A stretch of DNA of 64,000 bases, taken from assembly GCF_023223645.1 (NCBI RefSeq), contig NZ_JALKBY010000012.1:33219-97218 (forward strand), in the 5' to 3' direction. Numbering within the stretch: position 1 is the first letter of the stretch; each line of letters starts with the position of its first letter. Positions 16,953 through 26,384 of the stretch are shown piece after piece. The translations under genes and the position numbers were made by a program. The stretch comes from Natroniella sulfidigena (GTDB lineage Bacteria > Bacillota > Halanaerobiia > Halobacteroidales > Halobacteroidaceae). Below the pieces are notes generated by a model that worked only from the letters and a program-made list of their open reading frames with translations, ran no database searches and had not been told where the DNA came from.

Positions 16953-17513
16953 GTGATTTCGACTAATGAATTTCGAACCGGTTTAACGATTGAATTGGAT
17001 GGAGATTTGTATAAAATAGTCAACTATGATCATGTTAAACCAGGGAAAGGTGGAGCATTTTTACAGACAAAGCTGAAAAATATTGAGACAGGCCAGACAA
17101 TGAATAAACGATTTAGAGCTGGAGAGAAGGTAAATAAAGCTCATATTGAGACTAGGACTTATCAATTTTTATATAAAGGTGGTACAGATTACACCTTTAT
17201 GGATAAAGAGACTTATGAGCAGATTACTTTAGATCAAGAAGAGATTGGGGAAGCCGCCAAGTTTATTAAGGAAAACTCTGATATTGAGATTCAGTTATAT
17301 CAAGGGAATCCAATTGGAGTAGATGTACCTGTTTTTGTTGAGTTAGCAGTAGCAGATGCTCCTCCAGCAGTAGCAGGTAATACTGTTTCTGGAGCTTCTA
17401 AAACGGTTACTTTAGAGACGGGAACTGAAGTTTCAGTGCCGTTATTTATTGAAGCAGGGGATATTTTGAAAATAGATACTAGAACAGGTGAATATATAGA
17501 GCGAGTTAATTAA
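16953..17513 (+). CDS. efp: Translation elongation factor P
   Basis: Relieves ribosome stalling at polyproline stretches. 186 residues from GTG 16953, chosen because the family begins MISTNDF and GGAGG lies 8 bases upstream. The loop HVKPGKGGAF carries Lys32, the position that is modified in other bacteria. C-terminal OB domains end in GDILKIDTRTGEYIERV. A polyproline substrate is present nearby: the repetitive protein at 59929. Confidence 0.95.
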   Translation: MISTNEFRTGLTIELDGDLYKIVNYDHVKPGKGGAFLQTKLKNIETGQTMNKRFRAGEKVNKAHIETRTYQFLYKGGTDYTFMDKETYEQITLDQEEIGEAAKFIKENSDIEIQLYQGNPIGVDVPVFVELAVADAPPAVAGNTVSGASKTVTLETGTEVSVPLFIEAGDILKIDTRTGEYIERVN

Positions 17514-17517
17514 TATC

Positions 17518-17553
17518 AACCAAGCTGGGTTTAAAACCTAGCTTGGTTTTTTA
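17518..17553 (+). terminator. efp terminator
   Basis: AACCAAGCTGGGTTT pairs with AAACCTAGCTTGGTT (one mismatch) and is followed by TTTTTT. Lies directly after the efp stop codon. Confidence 0.88.
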
Positions 17554-17582
17554 TGCTTATAAAGTGAAGCGTTATTACAAAA

Positions 17583-17690
17583 TAGCTTAAGTCTAAGGTT
17601 GAGTTTAAGTCTAAGCCAACCGTTAAAAGCATAAGGGCTTAGGTCTTACTTAAACTTAGACTTGAACTTAAACTTAAGCTATATATCAAT
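17583..17690. repeat. Intergenic long inverted repeat with 6-base period, copy 2
   Basis: Left arm hexamers (TTAAGT, CTAAGG, TTGAGT, TTAAGT, CTAAGC) and right arm complement (ACTTAA, ACTTAG, ACTTGA, ACTTAA). The core CATAAGGG (17630-17637) is the reverse complement of the core in copy 1 at 3347. The right end (17667-17690) is identical over 24 bases to 3387-3410. Lies between two terminators and holds no gene. Confidence 0.6.
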
Positions 17691-17697
17691 TAACCTC

Positions 17698-17727
17698 AGT
17701 TGCCTTTTGGCAACTTTCTTTTTTTAC
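17698..17727 (+). terminator. Second terminator before spoIIIA
   Basis: AGTTGCC-TTTT-GGCAACT followed by TTCTTTTTTT. Together with the efp terminator this isolates the spoIIIA operon from upstream transcription. The rest of 17514-17779 holds the 6-base-period repeat. Confidence 0.75.
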
Positions 17728-17779
17728 TTGCATAAATTTACCATAAAAATAATAGGATTAGATAATAGGGGTGTTGTTT

Positions 17780-18736
17780 ATGAAAAATAAGGTTAATAAG
17801 ATCTTAAAACAGAATATTTTACCTGTGTTAGCTCCTCAGTTGAGAAGAATTTTAACTAACTTAGCAGATAATAAGCTAACTGATTTAGTAGAGATTCGGT
17901 TAAGGGCCAACAAACCGCTAGTCTTAGAATTGACACAGGATGAATTATTTATAGATCAACATGGTTTAATCAAAGAAGATATTAGACAGGCTTACCAAGT
18001 AACTCCATCTGATATTACAGATACGCTAAATTTAATGACAGCTAGTTCATTATATACAGTTGAAGAAGAGTTAAAGGCCGGTTATCTAACATTACCAGGT
18101 GGGCATCGAGTCGGGCTAGTAGGTCAAGTGATTAGAGAGAGTAATCAAATCAAACGGATTAAGCATATTTCAGGTTTGAATATTCGTCTATGCCAGGAAA
18201 TTATTGGAGCAGCTGATGAAGTAATTAGGCAGATTATTGCTGGTAATGATGATATTTATAATACATTAATCATTTCCCCCCCTCGATGTGGTAAGACGAC
18301 TTTAATTAGAGATTTGACTAGACAGATCAGTAATGGAGTCTCTGAATTGAACTTCAAGGGATTAAAGGTAGGGGTTGTAGATGAACGATCAGAGATTGGT
18401 GGTGCATATCAAGGGGTAGCTCAGAATAGATTAGGAATGAGAACAGATTTATTGGATCGAGCTCCTAAGGCTGAAGGGATGATGTTATTGATCAGATCGA
18501 TGTCACCAGATCTAATTGTAACGGATGAGATAGGTTCTAAAGAAGATATTAAGGCAGTTTGGGAAGCTCTTAATGCAGGAGTTAGAGTAATTACAACGAT
18601 TCATGGTAACAATTTAGCAGATATTAGGTCACGTCTGAATTTAAAAGAACTGTTGCGGGAAGATGTTTTTAAACGGATTATTATCTTAAGTGGAAGAGCA
18701 GGGCCAGGAACTATAGAAAAAATCATTAAAAGATAA
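17780..18736 (+). CDS. spoIIIAA: Stage III sporulation protein AA (secretion-type ATPase)
   Basis: ATPase of the mother cell-to-forespore feeding-tube complex, related to type II/IV secretion ATPases. 318 residues from ATG 17780 (AGGGGTG 8 bases upstream; GTG 17771 has no site). Walker A SPPRCGKTTLIRDL is at about residues 171-184; the arginine-rich ring contacts SVDERSEIGG and MRTDLLDRAPKAEG are conserved. First gene of the complete eight-gene spoIIIA operon. Confidence 0.95.
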   Translation: MKNKVNKILKQNILPVLAPQLRRILTNLADNKLTDLVEIRLRANKPLVLELTQDELFIDQHGLIKEDIRQAYQVTPSDITDTLNLMTASSLYTVEEELKAGYLTLPGGHRVGLVGQVIRESNQIKRIKHISGLNIRLCQEIIGAADEVIRQIIAGNDDIYNTLIISPPRCGKTTLIRDLTRQISNGVSELNFKGLKVGVVDERSEIGGAYQGVAQNRLGMRTDLLDRAPKAEGMMLLIRSMSPDLIVTDEIGSKEDIKAVWEALNAGVRVITTIHGNNLADIRSRLNLKELLREDVFKRIIILSGRAGPGTIEKIIKR

Positions 18737-18748
18737 GGAGGGCTAGTG

Positions 18749-19258
18749 ATGAGATTAATAGGAGCTAGCTTAATTATAATGAGTAGTGGTGCAATTGGTT
18801 TTGTGATAGCCAAACAGTTTATTTTGCGAGTAAAAGAGTTGCAAGAGTTGCAGACAGCTTTACAGATGCTAGAAACTGAAATAAGTTATGGTTTGACTCC
18901 ACTACCACAGGCTTTTGCTAAGATTGCTACTAATTTATCTACTTCAGTTGCTGAGTTATTTTCAGTTGCACAAAAAGAATTAGAATCGGGTTCTACTGCT
19001 CAACAGGCATGGCAGGAAGCAATTGATCAAGTATTTATTGAAACAGCTTTGGGTGAGAGGGATAAAGAGGTTTTGATTAATTTAGGGTATAATTTGGGCC
19101 AATCAGCAAGCCAAGATCAGCAGAAGCATTTAGGGTTGGCCCAGCATAAATTAACTAACTTGTATCAGCAAGCTGTAGAAGAGAAAGAGCAAAAAGTTAA
19201 ACTTTGGAGATATTTAGGAGTGTTAGTTGGTTTGTTTGTGGTAATTTTAATCTTTTAA
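18749..19258 (+). CDS. spoIIIAB: Stage III sporulation protein AB
   Basis: 169 residues from ATG 18749 (GGAGG 7 bases upstream). N-terminal hydrophobic anchor (LIGASLIIMSSGAIGFVIA), GspF-like helical cytoplasmic part, and a C-terminal membrane helix (LGVLVGLFVVILIF). Part of the channel platform, interacting with the AA ATPase. Separated from spoIIIAA by 12 bases. Confidence 0.92.
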   Translation: MRLIGASLIIMSSGAIGFVIAKQFILRVKELQELQTALQMLETEISYGLTPLPQAFAKIATNLSTSVAELFSVAQKELESGSTAQQAWQEAIDQVFIETALGERDKEVLINLGYNLGQSASQDQQKHLGLAQHKLTNLYQQAVEEKEQKVKLWRYLGVLVGLFVVILIF

Positions 19259-19291
19259 ATCTTGATTTGGGGTTAAGAAAGGGGTTAAGTG

Positions 19292-19486
19292 ATGGATATA
19301 GATTTGGTCTTTAAAATTGCTGGTCTAGGAATTTTAATTTCCGTCTTTAACATGGTCTTAAAACAGGCTAATAAAGAAGAACAGGCTCAGATGTTAACAT
19401 TAGTAGGGGTGATTATTGTTCTAATGGTCATCATTCAATTAATTGATGAATTATTTACTAGTGTGAGGAGTATTTTTGGCTTTTGA
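19292..19486 (+). CDS. spoIIIAC: Stage III sporulation protein AC
   Basis: 64-residue membrane protein with two hydrophobic helices (FKIAGLGILISVFNMVL and MLTLVGVIIVLMVIIQLI), normal size for SpoIIIAC. ATG 19292 preferred over GTG 19289 from the spacing to AGGGG. Confidence 0.92.
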   Translation: MDIDLVFKIAGLGILISVFNMVLKQANKEEQAQMLTLVGVIIVLMVIIQLIDELFTSVRSIFGF

Positions 19487-19497
19487 GGGGGGGTAGA

Positions 19498-19884
19498 ATG
19501 GAGATTGTCCAGGTTGTAGGCTTAGGTCTAATTGGAACAATATTTACGATAGTAGTTAAGCAGTATAGGCCAGAGTTAGCTTTACAGTTAAGTTTGGTTG
19601 TTGGTTTAATCATCTTTATTTTGATGGTTGATCGAATTGCGGTGATTGTTGATGTAATGCGGAGGTTAGCAGAGGAGGCAAATATAGATTTAGTTTATGT
19701 CAATACAATCTTAAAAGTAATTGGAATTGCTTATATAGCCGAATTTGGAGCTCAAATTTGTCGTGATGCCGGGGAGAATATTATAGCTTCTAAGATAGAA
19801 TTTGCTGGAAAAATAATGATTATGGTCTTAGGGGTTCCGATTATGATCTCAATTTTAGAATCAATACTCCAACTTTTGCCATAA
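19498..19884 (+). CDS. spoIIIAD: Stage III sporulation protein AD
   Basis: 128-residue membrane protein with at least three hydrophobic segments; ends LGVPIMISILESILQLLP as in other SpoIIIAD. Start placed at ATG 19498, with GGGGGGG 5 bases upstream. Related in sequence to SpoIIIAC, and both are thought to form the channel base. Confidence 0.92.
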   Translation: MEIVQVVGLGLIGTIFTIVVKQYRPELALQLSLVVGLIIFILMVDRIAVIVDVMRRLAEEANIDLVYVNTILKVIGIAYIAEFGAQICRDAGENIIASKIEFAGKIMIMVLGVPIMISILESILQLLP

Positions 19885-19896
19885 GGGCGTGAGAAA

Positions 19897-21072
19897 ATGA
19901 AGAAAAAATTTATTCTGTTACTTTGTTTAACTTTGTTACTTTTAATTTCTACTCCAGCAATAGCTAGTGAGTTGATTGAGCCTGATAGTATCATAGAAGA
20001 ACAAATGAAGAATTTGAATTTAGGTGAATTAGAAGAGGTAGTCAATGATTTAAACCGCGATGCAGGTCATTATTTACCTGAATTAGAGGTTAGAAATATA
20101 ATTGATCTTTTTCAACAAGAAGGAATTTCTGGTATGTCACTTGAGGTTGTTAGGGGGTTAATGCATTATTTATTTGATGAGATAGTAGCTAATAGTACTC
20201 TGCTTGGGCAGTTGATTATTTTAGCAATGATTGTAGCAATTTTAAAGAGTTTTCAAGGTAATTTTGCTGGACAAGAGGTCAGTAAATTAGCTAATGGAAT
20301 TGTCTATCTTGTTTTGGTAATTATTGCTTTAAACTCTTTTAAGATTGCAGTAGCTACTGGAACAGAAGCAATTACAAATATGGTTGATATTATGCAAGCG
20401 ATCTTACCATTACTATTGTCTTTATTAGTCAGTATGGGTAATGTTACTTCTGCTGCTTTGTTTCATCCAATCAGCTTTTTGATTGTCAGTGCCTTAAGTA
20501 CTTTGGTTAGAAATGTTGTCTTTCCTTTAATATTTTTAGCAACCATTTTGGATATAGTCAATAATATTTCTGATGAGTTTGAAGTGACAGGTTTAGCTGG
20601 ATTATTCAAACAGTTAAGCATGGGAGTTTTAGGAGTGGTTATGACTATTTTTATGGCAACGATAGTAACTCAAGGTACAATTGGCACAGTCAGTGATGGG
20701 GTTACGATTAGAACTGCTAAGTACTTAACAGGTAGTTTCGTTCCAATTGTAGGAGGTTATTTATCTAGTGCTTTAGATATGATTATTGGTGGTTCATTGT
20801 TGATTAAGAATGCTTTAGGAGTCTTTAGTGTAATTATTATTTTGATCTTTTGTTCTTTATCGGTAGTTAAGATTATTGCTATGGCATTTATTTATCGATT
20901 AGCAGGTGCGATTATTCAACCGGTCAGTGATCAAAAAATAGTCAGTTGTCTTGATAAGCTAGCAAATAGTCTTTTATTAATCTTTGGTTCAGTAGCAGCA
21001 GTCGGTTTGATGTTCTTTGTAGTAATCATAATCTTGGTTGGTGTAGCTAACTTTAGTGTAATGATGAGGTGA
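19897..21072 (+). CDS. spoIIIAE: Stage III sporulation protein AE
   Basis: 391 residues. Cleavable-looking signal peptide (LLLCLTLLLLISTPAIA) followed by an outside segment and about six to eight membrane helices. The region TSAALFHPISFLIVSALSTL is typical of the family. Multi-pass core of the SpoIIIA channel. Confidence 0.93.
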   Translation: MKKKFILLLCLTLLLLISTPAIASELIEPDSIIEEQMKNLNLGELEEVVNDLNRDAGHYLPELEVRNIIDLFQQEGISGMSLEVVRGLMHYLFDEIVANSTLLGQLIILAMIVAILKSFQGNFAGQEVSKLANGIVYLVLVIIALNSFKIAVATGTEAITNMVDIMQAILPLLLSLLVSMGNVTSAALFHPISFLIVSALSTLVRNVVFPLIFLATILDIVNNISDEFEVTGLAGLFKQLSMGVLGVVMTIFMATIVTQGTIGTVSDGVTIRTAKYLTGSFVPIVGGYLSSALDMIIGGSLLIKNALGVFSVIIILIFCSLSVVKIIAMAFIYRLAGAIIQPVSDQKIVSCLDKLANSLLLIFGSVAAVGLMFFVVIIILVGVANFSVMMR

Positions 21073-21078
21073 TAAAAA

Positions 21079-21627
21079 TTGGAGCCGTTACGAGAATGGG
21101 TTAGAAATATTGTCTTAGTTATCTTGTTTGCTAATTTTATTCAAATGTTAGTGCCTAGTGGTCAAATGAAAAGGTTTGTCAAAGTAATTATTGGTTTTTT
21201 TATTATCTTAGTAGTATTGAATCCGATTTTAAGTTTGGCCCGCTATCCTCAGCAGATATTGAGCTTAGAGTTAAGTAATATTCAAAGACCTTCCTTTGAA
21301 GAAGTTGTAGAAGATGGTGAAAGTTTAAGAAGAGATCAAAATGAGCAAGTAAAAGGAGAATATAAGCAAAGGTTAAGTAAGCAGATTGAATCTTTTATAG
21401 AATTTAATTTTCAAATTAAACCTACAGTAGAATTAACCTTAGATCAAGAAAATGAATTAGAGCAAGTGGTGATTAAGGGTAGAAAAGCAGGAGTAACTCC
21501 AGTCAATGTTGACTTGTCTGAAGATGATAAGGAGCCTAAATTTGATCAGAAAGAAGAAAGCATGGAAGAATTGATTGCTAATTTTTATGGTCTCAATTTA
21601 GATCAAGTTGAAGTTAAGCTTGACTAA
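21079..21627 (+). CDS. spoIIIAF: Stage III sporulation protein AF, TTG start
   Basis: 182 residues. Starts at TTG 21079 (GAGGTG 7 bases upstream), giving MEPLREWVRNIVLV, which matches the usual N-terminus MEFLxxW. Two N-terminal membrane helices are followed by a soluble ring-building-type domain. 76 bases separate it from spoIIIAG, the longest gap in this operon. Confidence 0.9.
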   Translation: MEPLREWVRNIVLVILFANFIQMLVPSGQMKRFVKVIIGFFIILVVLNPILSLARYPQQILSLELSNIQRPSFEEVVEDGESLRRDQNEQVKGEYKQRLSKQIESFIEFNFQIKPTVELTLDQENELEQVVIKGRKAGVTPVNVDLSEDDKEPKFDQKEESMEELIANFYGLNLDQVEVKLD

Positions 21628-21703
21628 AGAGCTTTTCAGTTGAGGTGATGCTTATAATAAATTACAATTCAAGCTTTGAATTAGTTTATAAAGGAGGATA
21701 AAA

Positions 21704-22303
21704 ATGGGATCTGAAAATTCATTCTTGAAAGAAATATTGAATAGTAATTTAAGTAGATCACAGCTTAAATTTATTCGCTACTTAGTTTTATTTATCTTAG
21801 TTGGAGTCTTTTTGATGTTGCTTGGCGATTTTGGTAGTGATCTCTCTGAGTCTAAAGTTTCAAATCAAGATTATGAACAACAGCAATCTAGTTCTGAAGG
21901 TGGTTTGACTTTAGAGCGGGAGTTAGAAGAAAAATTGGCATCAATCTTATCCCAGGTACAAGGAGTAGGAAAAGTAGCTGTTGACGTTACATTAGATACT
22001 GGTTCAGAATATATATATGCTAGAGATTATCAACAATCAAGTCAAGAGGTTAAAGAAGAGGATGATGCTGGTGGGGTTAGAAATACAGTTGAGTCTGATG
22101 ATACGGAAGAGATAGTTGTTTTAAATAAGGGGAGTGGAGAGGAAGCATTGGTTGAAAAAGAGATTAGGCCTAAAATTAGAGGGGTATTGGTTGTTGCTGA
22201 AGGAGCACAAAACTCTTATATTAAAGCAGATTTGATGCAGGCAATCAGAAGGGGGTTAGGGGTGGCTAGTCACAAAATTGTTGTATTACCAAAAGGAAGG
22301 TAG
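21704..22303 (+). CDS. spoIIIAG: Stage III sporulation protein AG
   Basis: 199 residues. One membrane helix (YLVLFILVGVFLMLLGDF), then an acidic linker and a ring-building motif domain with the family sequence LASILSQVQGVGKVAVDVTL and a C-terminal RGVLVVAEGA. In Bacillus it forms the large ring of the channel in the intermembrane space. AAAGGAGG precedes the ATG. Confidence 0.92.
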   Translation: MGSENSFLKEILNSNLSRSQLKFIRYLVLFILVGVFLMLLGDFGSDLSESKVSNQDYEQQQSSSEGGLTLERELEEKLASILSQVQGVGKVAVDVTLDTGSEYIYARDYQQSSQEVKEEDDAGGVRNTVESDDTEEIVVLNKGSGEEALVEKEIRPKIRGVLVVAEGAQNSYIKADLMQAIRRGLGVASHKIVVLPKGR

Positions 22304-22312
22304 GGAATAATA

Positions 22313-22918
22313 ATGATTATAGGTAAATCAGATTTAAAAAAGAAATTTGGTTGGTTTTTAGTGTTAATGGTTTGGGTAGGGATGGTAACTGCTGTTGTAG
22401 TTCATCAACTTCCTGAAGAAGAGCAGTTAGCTGAAGTTTCTTCAAAGCAAGAAGTTGAAATTGAGACAACAGATTATGAAGAAATGGGTGAAGATCAATT
22501 AAAAGAGGTTGATAAGCTAGAAGAAGAATTAGCAATTAGTGTTGCAGAGGAGAAGAGTCATGACCAGAACTTTTTTGTAGAATATAGAATGGAAAGGGAT
22601 CAAGCTCGTAGTGAACAGATTAATCTATTACGGGAAATGATTAACAACCCTAATTCTGACAATAAATTAAAGGTTCAAGCACAGGAGCGATTATTAAAAA
22701 TAACTAATAATATAGAGAAAGAGATGGGAATTGAGAGCATGATTAGAGCAAGAGGTTATGATGATGGCTTAGCATTCTTACATGACAATTCAATAGAGTT
22801 GATTATAGCTACTGAAGGATTACAAAAACAGGATGTAGCTAAGATAGGAGATATAGTTTCTAATAGTACAGGAATTGGTTTGGAAAATGTGACTATAATT
22901 GAGAAAAAACCTGAATGA
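22313..22918 (+). CDS. spoIIIAH: Stage III sporulation protein AH
   Basis: 201 residues. One N-terminal membrane helix (FGWFLVLMVWVGMVTAVVV), long acidic linker, and a C-terminal YscJ/FliF-like ring-building domain (FFVEYRMERDQARSEQINLL). Mother-cell partner of forespore SpoIIQ. Last gene of the operon. Confidence 0.92.
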   Translation: MIIGKSDLKKKFGWFLVLMVWVGMVTAVVVHQLPEEEQLAEVSSKQEVEIETTDYEEMGEDQLKEVDKLEEELAISVAEEKSHDQNFFVEYRMERDQARSEQINLLREMINNPNSDNKLKVQAQERLLKITNNIEKEMGIESMIRARGYDDGLAFLHDNSIELIIATEGLQKQDVAKIGDIVSNSTGIGLENVTIIEKKPE

Positions 22919-22919
22919 A

Positions 22920-22948
22920 TTGACAAATAGATAGAAATAATATATAAT
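22920..22948 (+). promoter_or_regulatory. Consensus sigma-A promoter
   Basis: TTGACA (22920-22925), 17-base spacer, TATAAT (22943-22948): both hexamers are perfect. It starts 2 bases after the spoIIIAH stop codon and should drive pyruvate carboxylase. The terminator-like hairpin at 22971 lies inside the leader it would make. Confidence 0.85.
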
Positions 22949-22970
22949 AATTAGATAAGTTTATTGCTTA

Positions 22971-23011
22971 ACTCAGGTGAATTGTTCGCGAACCTGGGTT
23001 TTTCTTTTAGT
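22971..23011 (+). terminator. Terminator or attenuator between spoIIIAH and pycB
   Basis: ACTCAGGT (22971-22978) pairs with ACCTGGGT, followed by TTTTTCTTTT. It ends spoIIIA transcripts, but also lies about 15-20 bases downstream of the expected start of transcripts from the 22920 promoter, so it may act as an attenuator. Confidence 0.75.
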
Positions 23012-23099
23012 TTGATTAAAATAATATGTTTTTTTAAAAGAGGAAATTGTGTGTTATTTATAGAAATCTAATTAAGTGAGTAATATAGGAGGGAGAAGA

Positions 23100-24965
23100 A
23101 TGAAGAAAAATAAGGTTAAGATAACAGATACTACATTAAGAGATGCTCATCAATCCCTATGGGCAACTAGAATGAGAATTGAAGATATGCTACCGATAGT
23201 TGGGAAAATGGATGAAGTAGGTTATCATTCTTTTGAAGTATGGGGTGGAGCAACTTTTGATGTCTGCATGCGTTTTTTACAAGAAGATCCATGGGAGCGT
23301 TTAAGGTTATTAAATAATTACATTACTAAGACTCCATTGCAGATGTTATTAAGAGCACAGAATGTAGTTGGCTATAAGCATTATCCTGATGATGTAGTCA
23401 GAAAATTTGTCGAAAAAGCAGCCGAGAATGGAATAGATATTTTTAGAATTTTTGATGCATTGAATGATGTCAGAAATATGAGGACTGCTGTGGAGGCAGT
23501 AAAAGAGACGGGTAAACATGCACAAGCAACTATATCCTATACAGTAAGCCCAGTACATACGATTGAACATTATGTAGAAAATGCGGTTACTTTAGAGCAG
23601 ATGGGTGCTGACTCTATCTGTATTAAGGATATGGCGGGTTTGTTGAGACCATATAAAGCGTATGATCTAGTAACAGCATTAAAAGAAGAGATAGATTTAC
23701 CGATTCAATTACATAGTCATTATATTGGTGGATTAGCAATGCCTACCTATGTAAAAGCAATTGAAGCTGGAGTAGATATTGTTGATACTGCTACTGCATC
23801 TTTAGCTTTTGGTTCTTCGCAACCACCAGTAGAGACAATGACTGCTATCCTAGAGGATACAGAATATGATACTGGACTTGAGCTAGATCAGTTATTTGAT
23901 ATAGATAGTTACTTTGAGCAAGTAAGAAGAAAAAGAGGGTATGATCGTGGAGTTACTAAGATTACTGATATGCAGACTTTCTCTCATCAAGTACCAGGAG
24001 GAATGATGTCTAATTTAGTATCTCAGTTGGAAGAACAGGATTCATTAGATAGAATTCAAGATGTATTAGATGAAATTCCAAAAGTGAGAGAAGAGTTAGG
24101 TTATCCACCATTAGTAACCCCTACTAGTCAAGTTGTAGGTGTACAGTCAGTGTTTAATGTATTATTAGGTGAAAGATATAAGGTGATTCCTGATGAGGTT
24201 AAATCTTATGTTAAGGGCTATTATGGGAAGCCACCAGCAGAGATTGATCCTAAGGTAAAAGAGTTAGCGATTGGTGATGAGGAACCAATTACTTGCCGAC
24301 CAGCTGATTTATTAGATCCAATTTTGGATGATATCAAAGATGAAGTGGAACAATATGTAGAGAAAGAAGAAGATTATCTGAGTTATGCTTTGTTCCCTCA
24401 AGTTGCTTTGAAGTTTTTAAAGAGAAGAAAGCAAGATAAAAATATATTTGGAGAGACTAATAATAATCAAATTTCAGGGGAGGAAGAAGAAATGGAAATA
24501 AAAGATATTAAGGAATTAGTTGAAATGTTAGATGAGACTGATATTTCAGAGATTAATTTGGAAAGTGATGGAACAAAAGTAAGTATTAAGAAAGGTGGTA
24601 AGGTTGTAGCTCAAGAAGTGAGTGAAGATACTGCTACTCAAGCTGTAGAAACTGAGCCAACTGTCGTTGAGACTGAAGATACTGAAGTTGAAGCTGATAC
24701 TAAAACTGCTAAAACTCCAGCAGCTGGAGAGAAGGTTGAGGCTCCAATGGTTGGAACATTCTATCGTTCTCCTGCACCAGATGCTGATCCATTTGTAGAG
24801 ATAGGAGATATAGTAGAAGAAGGCGATACGATCTGTATTATTGAAGCGATGAAATTGATGAATGAAATTGAAGCAGAATTTAAATGTAAAATTGTTGATA
24901 TCTTAGTTGAAGATGCAGAACCAATTGAATATGGTCAACCATTATTTGTTGTTGAAAGAGTATAA
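23100..24965 (+). CDS. pycB: Pyruvate carboxylase carboxyltransferase subunit fused to AccB-type biotin carrier
   Basis: Transfers CO2 from carboxybiotin to pyruvate, forming oxaloacetate. 621 residues from ATG 23100 (GGAGGGAGAAGA upstream). Order: HMGL-like TIM barrel ([16 protein letters not shown]; catalytic Lys in ICIKDMAG; metal His in HSHYIGG), conserved PYC/OadA domain to about residue 455, then a segment from residue 465 ([20 protein letters not shown]) that looks like the start of a free AccB, an Ala/Thr/Glu linker, and a biotinyl domain with EAMKLMNE, Lys585. GGGGAGG at 24477-24483 lies 8 bases before the in-frame ATG 24492, so a free carrier protein could also be made. Oxaloacetate decarboxylase alpha is the alternative reading, less likely because biotin carboxylase follows and no beta/gamma subunits are seen. 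Confidence 0.9.
   Translation: MKKNKVKITDTTLRDAHQSLWATRMRIEDMLPIVGKMDEVGYHSFEVWGGATFDVCMRFLQEDPWERLRLLNNYITKTPLQMLLRAQNVVGYKHYPDDVVRKFVEKAAENGIDIFRIFDALNDVRNMRTAVEAVKETGKHAQATISYTVSPVHTIEHYVENAVTLEQMGADSICIKDMAGLLRPYKAYDLVTALKEEIDLPIQLHSHYIGGLAMPTYVKAIEAGVDIVDTATASLAFGSSQPPVETMTAILEDTEYDTGLELDQLFDIDSYFEQVRRKRGYDRGVTKITDMQTFSHQVPGGMMSNLVSQLEEQDSLDRIQDVLDEIPKVREELGYPPLVTPTSQVVGVQSVFNVLLGERYKVIPDEVKSYVKGYYGKPPAEIDPKVKELAIGDEEPITCRPADLLDPILDDIKDEVEQYVEKEEDYLSYALFPQVALKFLKRRKQDKNIFGETNNNQISGEEEEMEIKDIKELVEMLDETDISEINLESDGTKVSIKKGGKVVAQEVSEDTATQAVETEPTVVETEDTEVEADTKTAKTPAAGEKVEAPMVGTFYRSPAPDADPFVEIGDIVEEGDTICIIEAMKLMNEIEAEFKCKIVDILVEDAEPIEYGQPLFVVERV
24477..24494 (+). promoter_or_regulatory. Internal ribosome binding site and ATG for an AccB-like product
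   Basis: GGGGAGG (24477-24483), 8-base spacer, ATG (24492-24494), in frame with pycB. The codons that follow encode an AccB-like N-terminus. A product from here would be 157 residues, the usual size for a biotin carboxyl carrier protein. Confidence 0.55.
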
Positions 24966-24980
24966 AGGAGCAGTGATAAA

Positions 24981-26333
24981 ATGTTTGATAAAATACTAGT
25001 AGCGAATCGAGGCGAAATAGCATTAAGAATTATTAGAGCATGCCAAGAACTTGATATAAAAGCGGTAGCGGTTTATTCTGAAGCAGATAAGGATGCATTA
25101 CATGTTAAATGTGCTGATGAATCATACTGTATTGGAGCTGCTTCATCAAATGAAAGCTACTTAAATATTCCTAGTTTGATTAGTGTAGCTGAAATTGCTA
25201 ATGTAGATGCAATTCATCCGGGATATGGATTTTTATCAGAAAATGCTGATTTTGCAGAGGTTTGTGAAGAATGTGGCTTTAAGTTTATTGGCCCAAGAGC
25301 TGAAAGCATTAGAAGAATGGGAGATAAATCTGTTGCTAGAGAAACAATGATTGAAGCAGGTGTGCCAGTAGTACCCGGAACTGAAGGAGTTTTAGAAAGC
25401 AAAGAAAAAGCAGTTGAAGTTGCAAATGATATTGGATATCCAGTCATCGTTAAAGCTTCCTTTGGTGGAGGCGGTCGAGGAATGAGAATTGCTAATAGTG
25501 AAGATGAAGTAATCCAAGCATTCCAAACAGCTAGTTCGGAGGCAGAAGCTGCTTTTGGTAATGCTGAAGTATATTTAGAAAAATATGTTGAAAATCCACG
25601 CCATATTGAATTTCAGATTTTAGCAGATGAACATGGTAATGTGGTTCATTTAGGTGAGCGTGATTGTTCAATTCAAAGACGACACCAAAAAGTAGTTGAA
25701 GAAGCACCATCACCAGCTATTGATCCTGATTTAAGGGATGAGATGGGCTTAGCAGCAATTAAAGCTGCGAAAGCGGTTGATTATTATAATGCTGGAACAA
25801 TAGAAATGTTACTTGATAAGTATGATAATTATTATTTCATTGAAATGAATACCAGAATTCAGGTAGAGCATCCTGTTACTGAATTAGTAACTAAGATAGA
25901 TATTATCAAAGAACAGATCAAAATAGCAGCAGGAAAAGAGTTAGACTATACACAAGAAGAAATTGAGATCAGTGGTGCTGCTATTGAATGTAGAATCAAT
26001 GCTGAAGATCCTAGCAAGAACTTTAGACCATCCCCTGGTACTATAGAGGAATATATTATTCCAGGAGGATTGGGAGTTAGAATTGATAGTTCTGTTTATC
26101 CTAATTATATGATTCCTCCTTTTTATGATTCAATGGTTGCTAAATTAATAACTTGGGGTCGTGATCGTAAAGAGGCTCGTAAGAGAATGTTAAGAGCATT
26201 GAATGAATTTAAAATTGAAGGAATTAAGACAACAATTCCATTCCATAAAGAAGTATTACAGAATGAATACTTTATCACAGGGAACTTCGATACAGGGTTT
26301 ATTGAAGACCATATTGCACATAGCGAAGAATAA
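24981..26333 (+). CDS. pycA: Biotin carboxylase subunit (PycA/AccC)
   Basis: ATP- and bicarbonate-dependent carboxylation of the biotin carrier. 450 residues, standard for AccC/PycA. N-terminal [20 protein letters not shown]-grasp glycine loop [25 protein letters not shown], and active-site [14 protein letters not shown]. Lies 15 bases after pycB, so the two form a two-subunit pyruvate carboxylase. It could also serve an acetyl-CoA carboxylase encoded elsewhere. Confidence 0.93.
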   Translation: MFDKILVANRGEIALRIIRACQELDIKAVAVYSEADKDALHVKCADESYCIGAASSNESYLNIPSLISVAEIANVDAIHPGYGFLSENADFAEVCEECGFKFIGPRAESIRRMGDKSVARETMIEAGVPVVPGTEGVLESKEKAVEVANDIGYPVIVKASFGGGGRGMRIANSEDEVIQAFQTASSEAEAAFGNAEVYLEKYVENPRHIEFQILADEHGNVVHLGERDCSIQRRHQKVVEEAPSPAIDPDLRDEMGLAAIKAAKAVDYYNAGTIEMLLDKYDNYYFIEMNTRIQVEHPVTELVTKIDIIKEQIKIAAGKELDYTQEEIEISGAAIECRINAEDPSKNFRPSPGTIEEYIIPGGLGVRIDSSVYPNYMIPPFYDSMVAKLITWGRDRKEARKRMLRALNEFKIEGIKTTIPFHKEVLQNEYFITGNFDTGFIEDHIAHSEE

Positions 26334-26384
26334 GTCTCCTTTAATAGATTAGAGAGTTTTAAATTAAAGAAAGGGGGAAAGATA

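Noticed and set aside
17727..17779. Sigma-E-type promoter before spoIIIAA
   Set aside because: A CATAAAAAT segment resembles the -10 box, but no matching -35 sequence lies at the right distance. Expected from biology but not supported well enough by the bases.
21649..21702. 17-codon ORF between spoIIIAF and spoIIIAG
   Set aside because: GAGGTG directly touches the ATG with no spacing, and the frame runs through the real ribosome binding site of spoIIIAG. Probably chance.
23100..24965. Oxaloacetate decarboxylase alpha subunit
   Set aside because: Sequence alone cannot separate it from PycB, but the adjacent biotin carboxylase and lack of beta/gamma membrane subunits favour pyruvate carboxylase.
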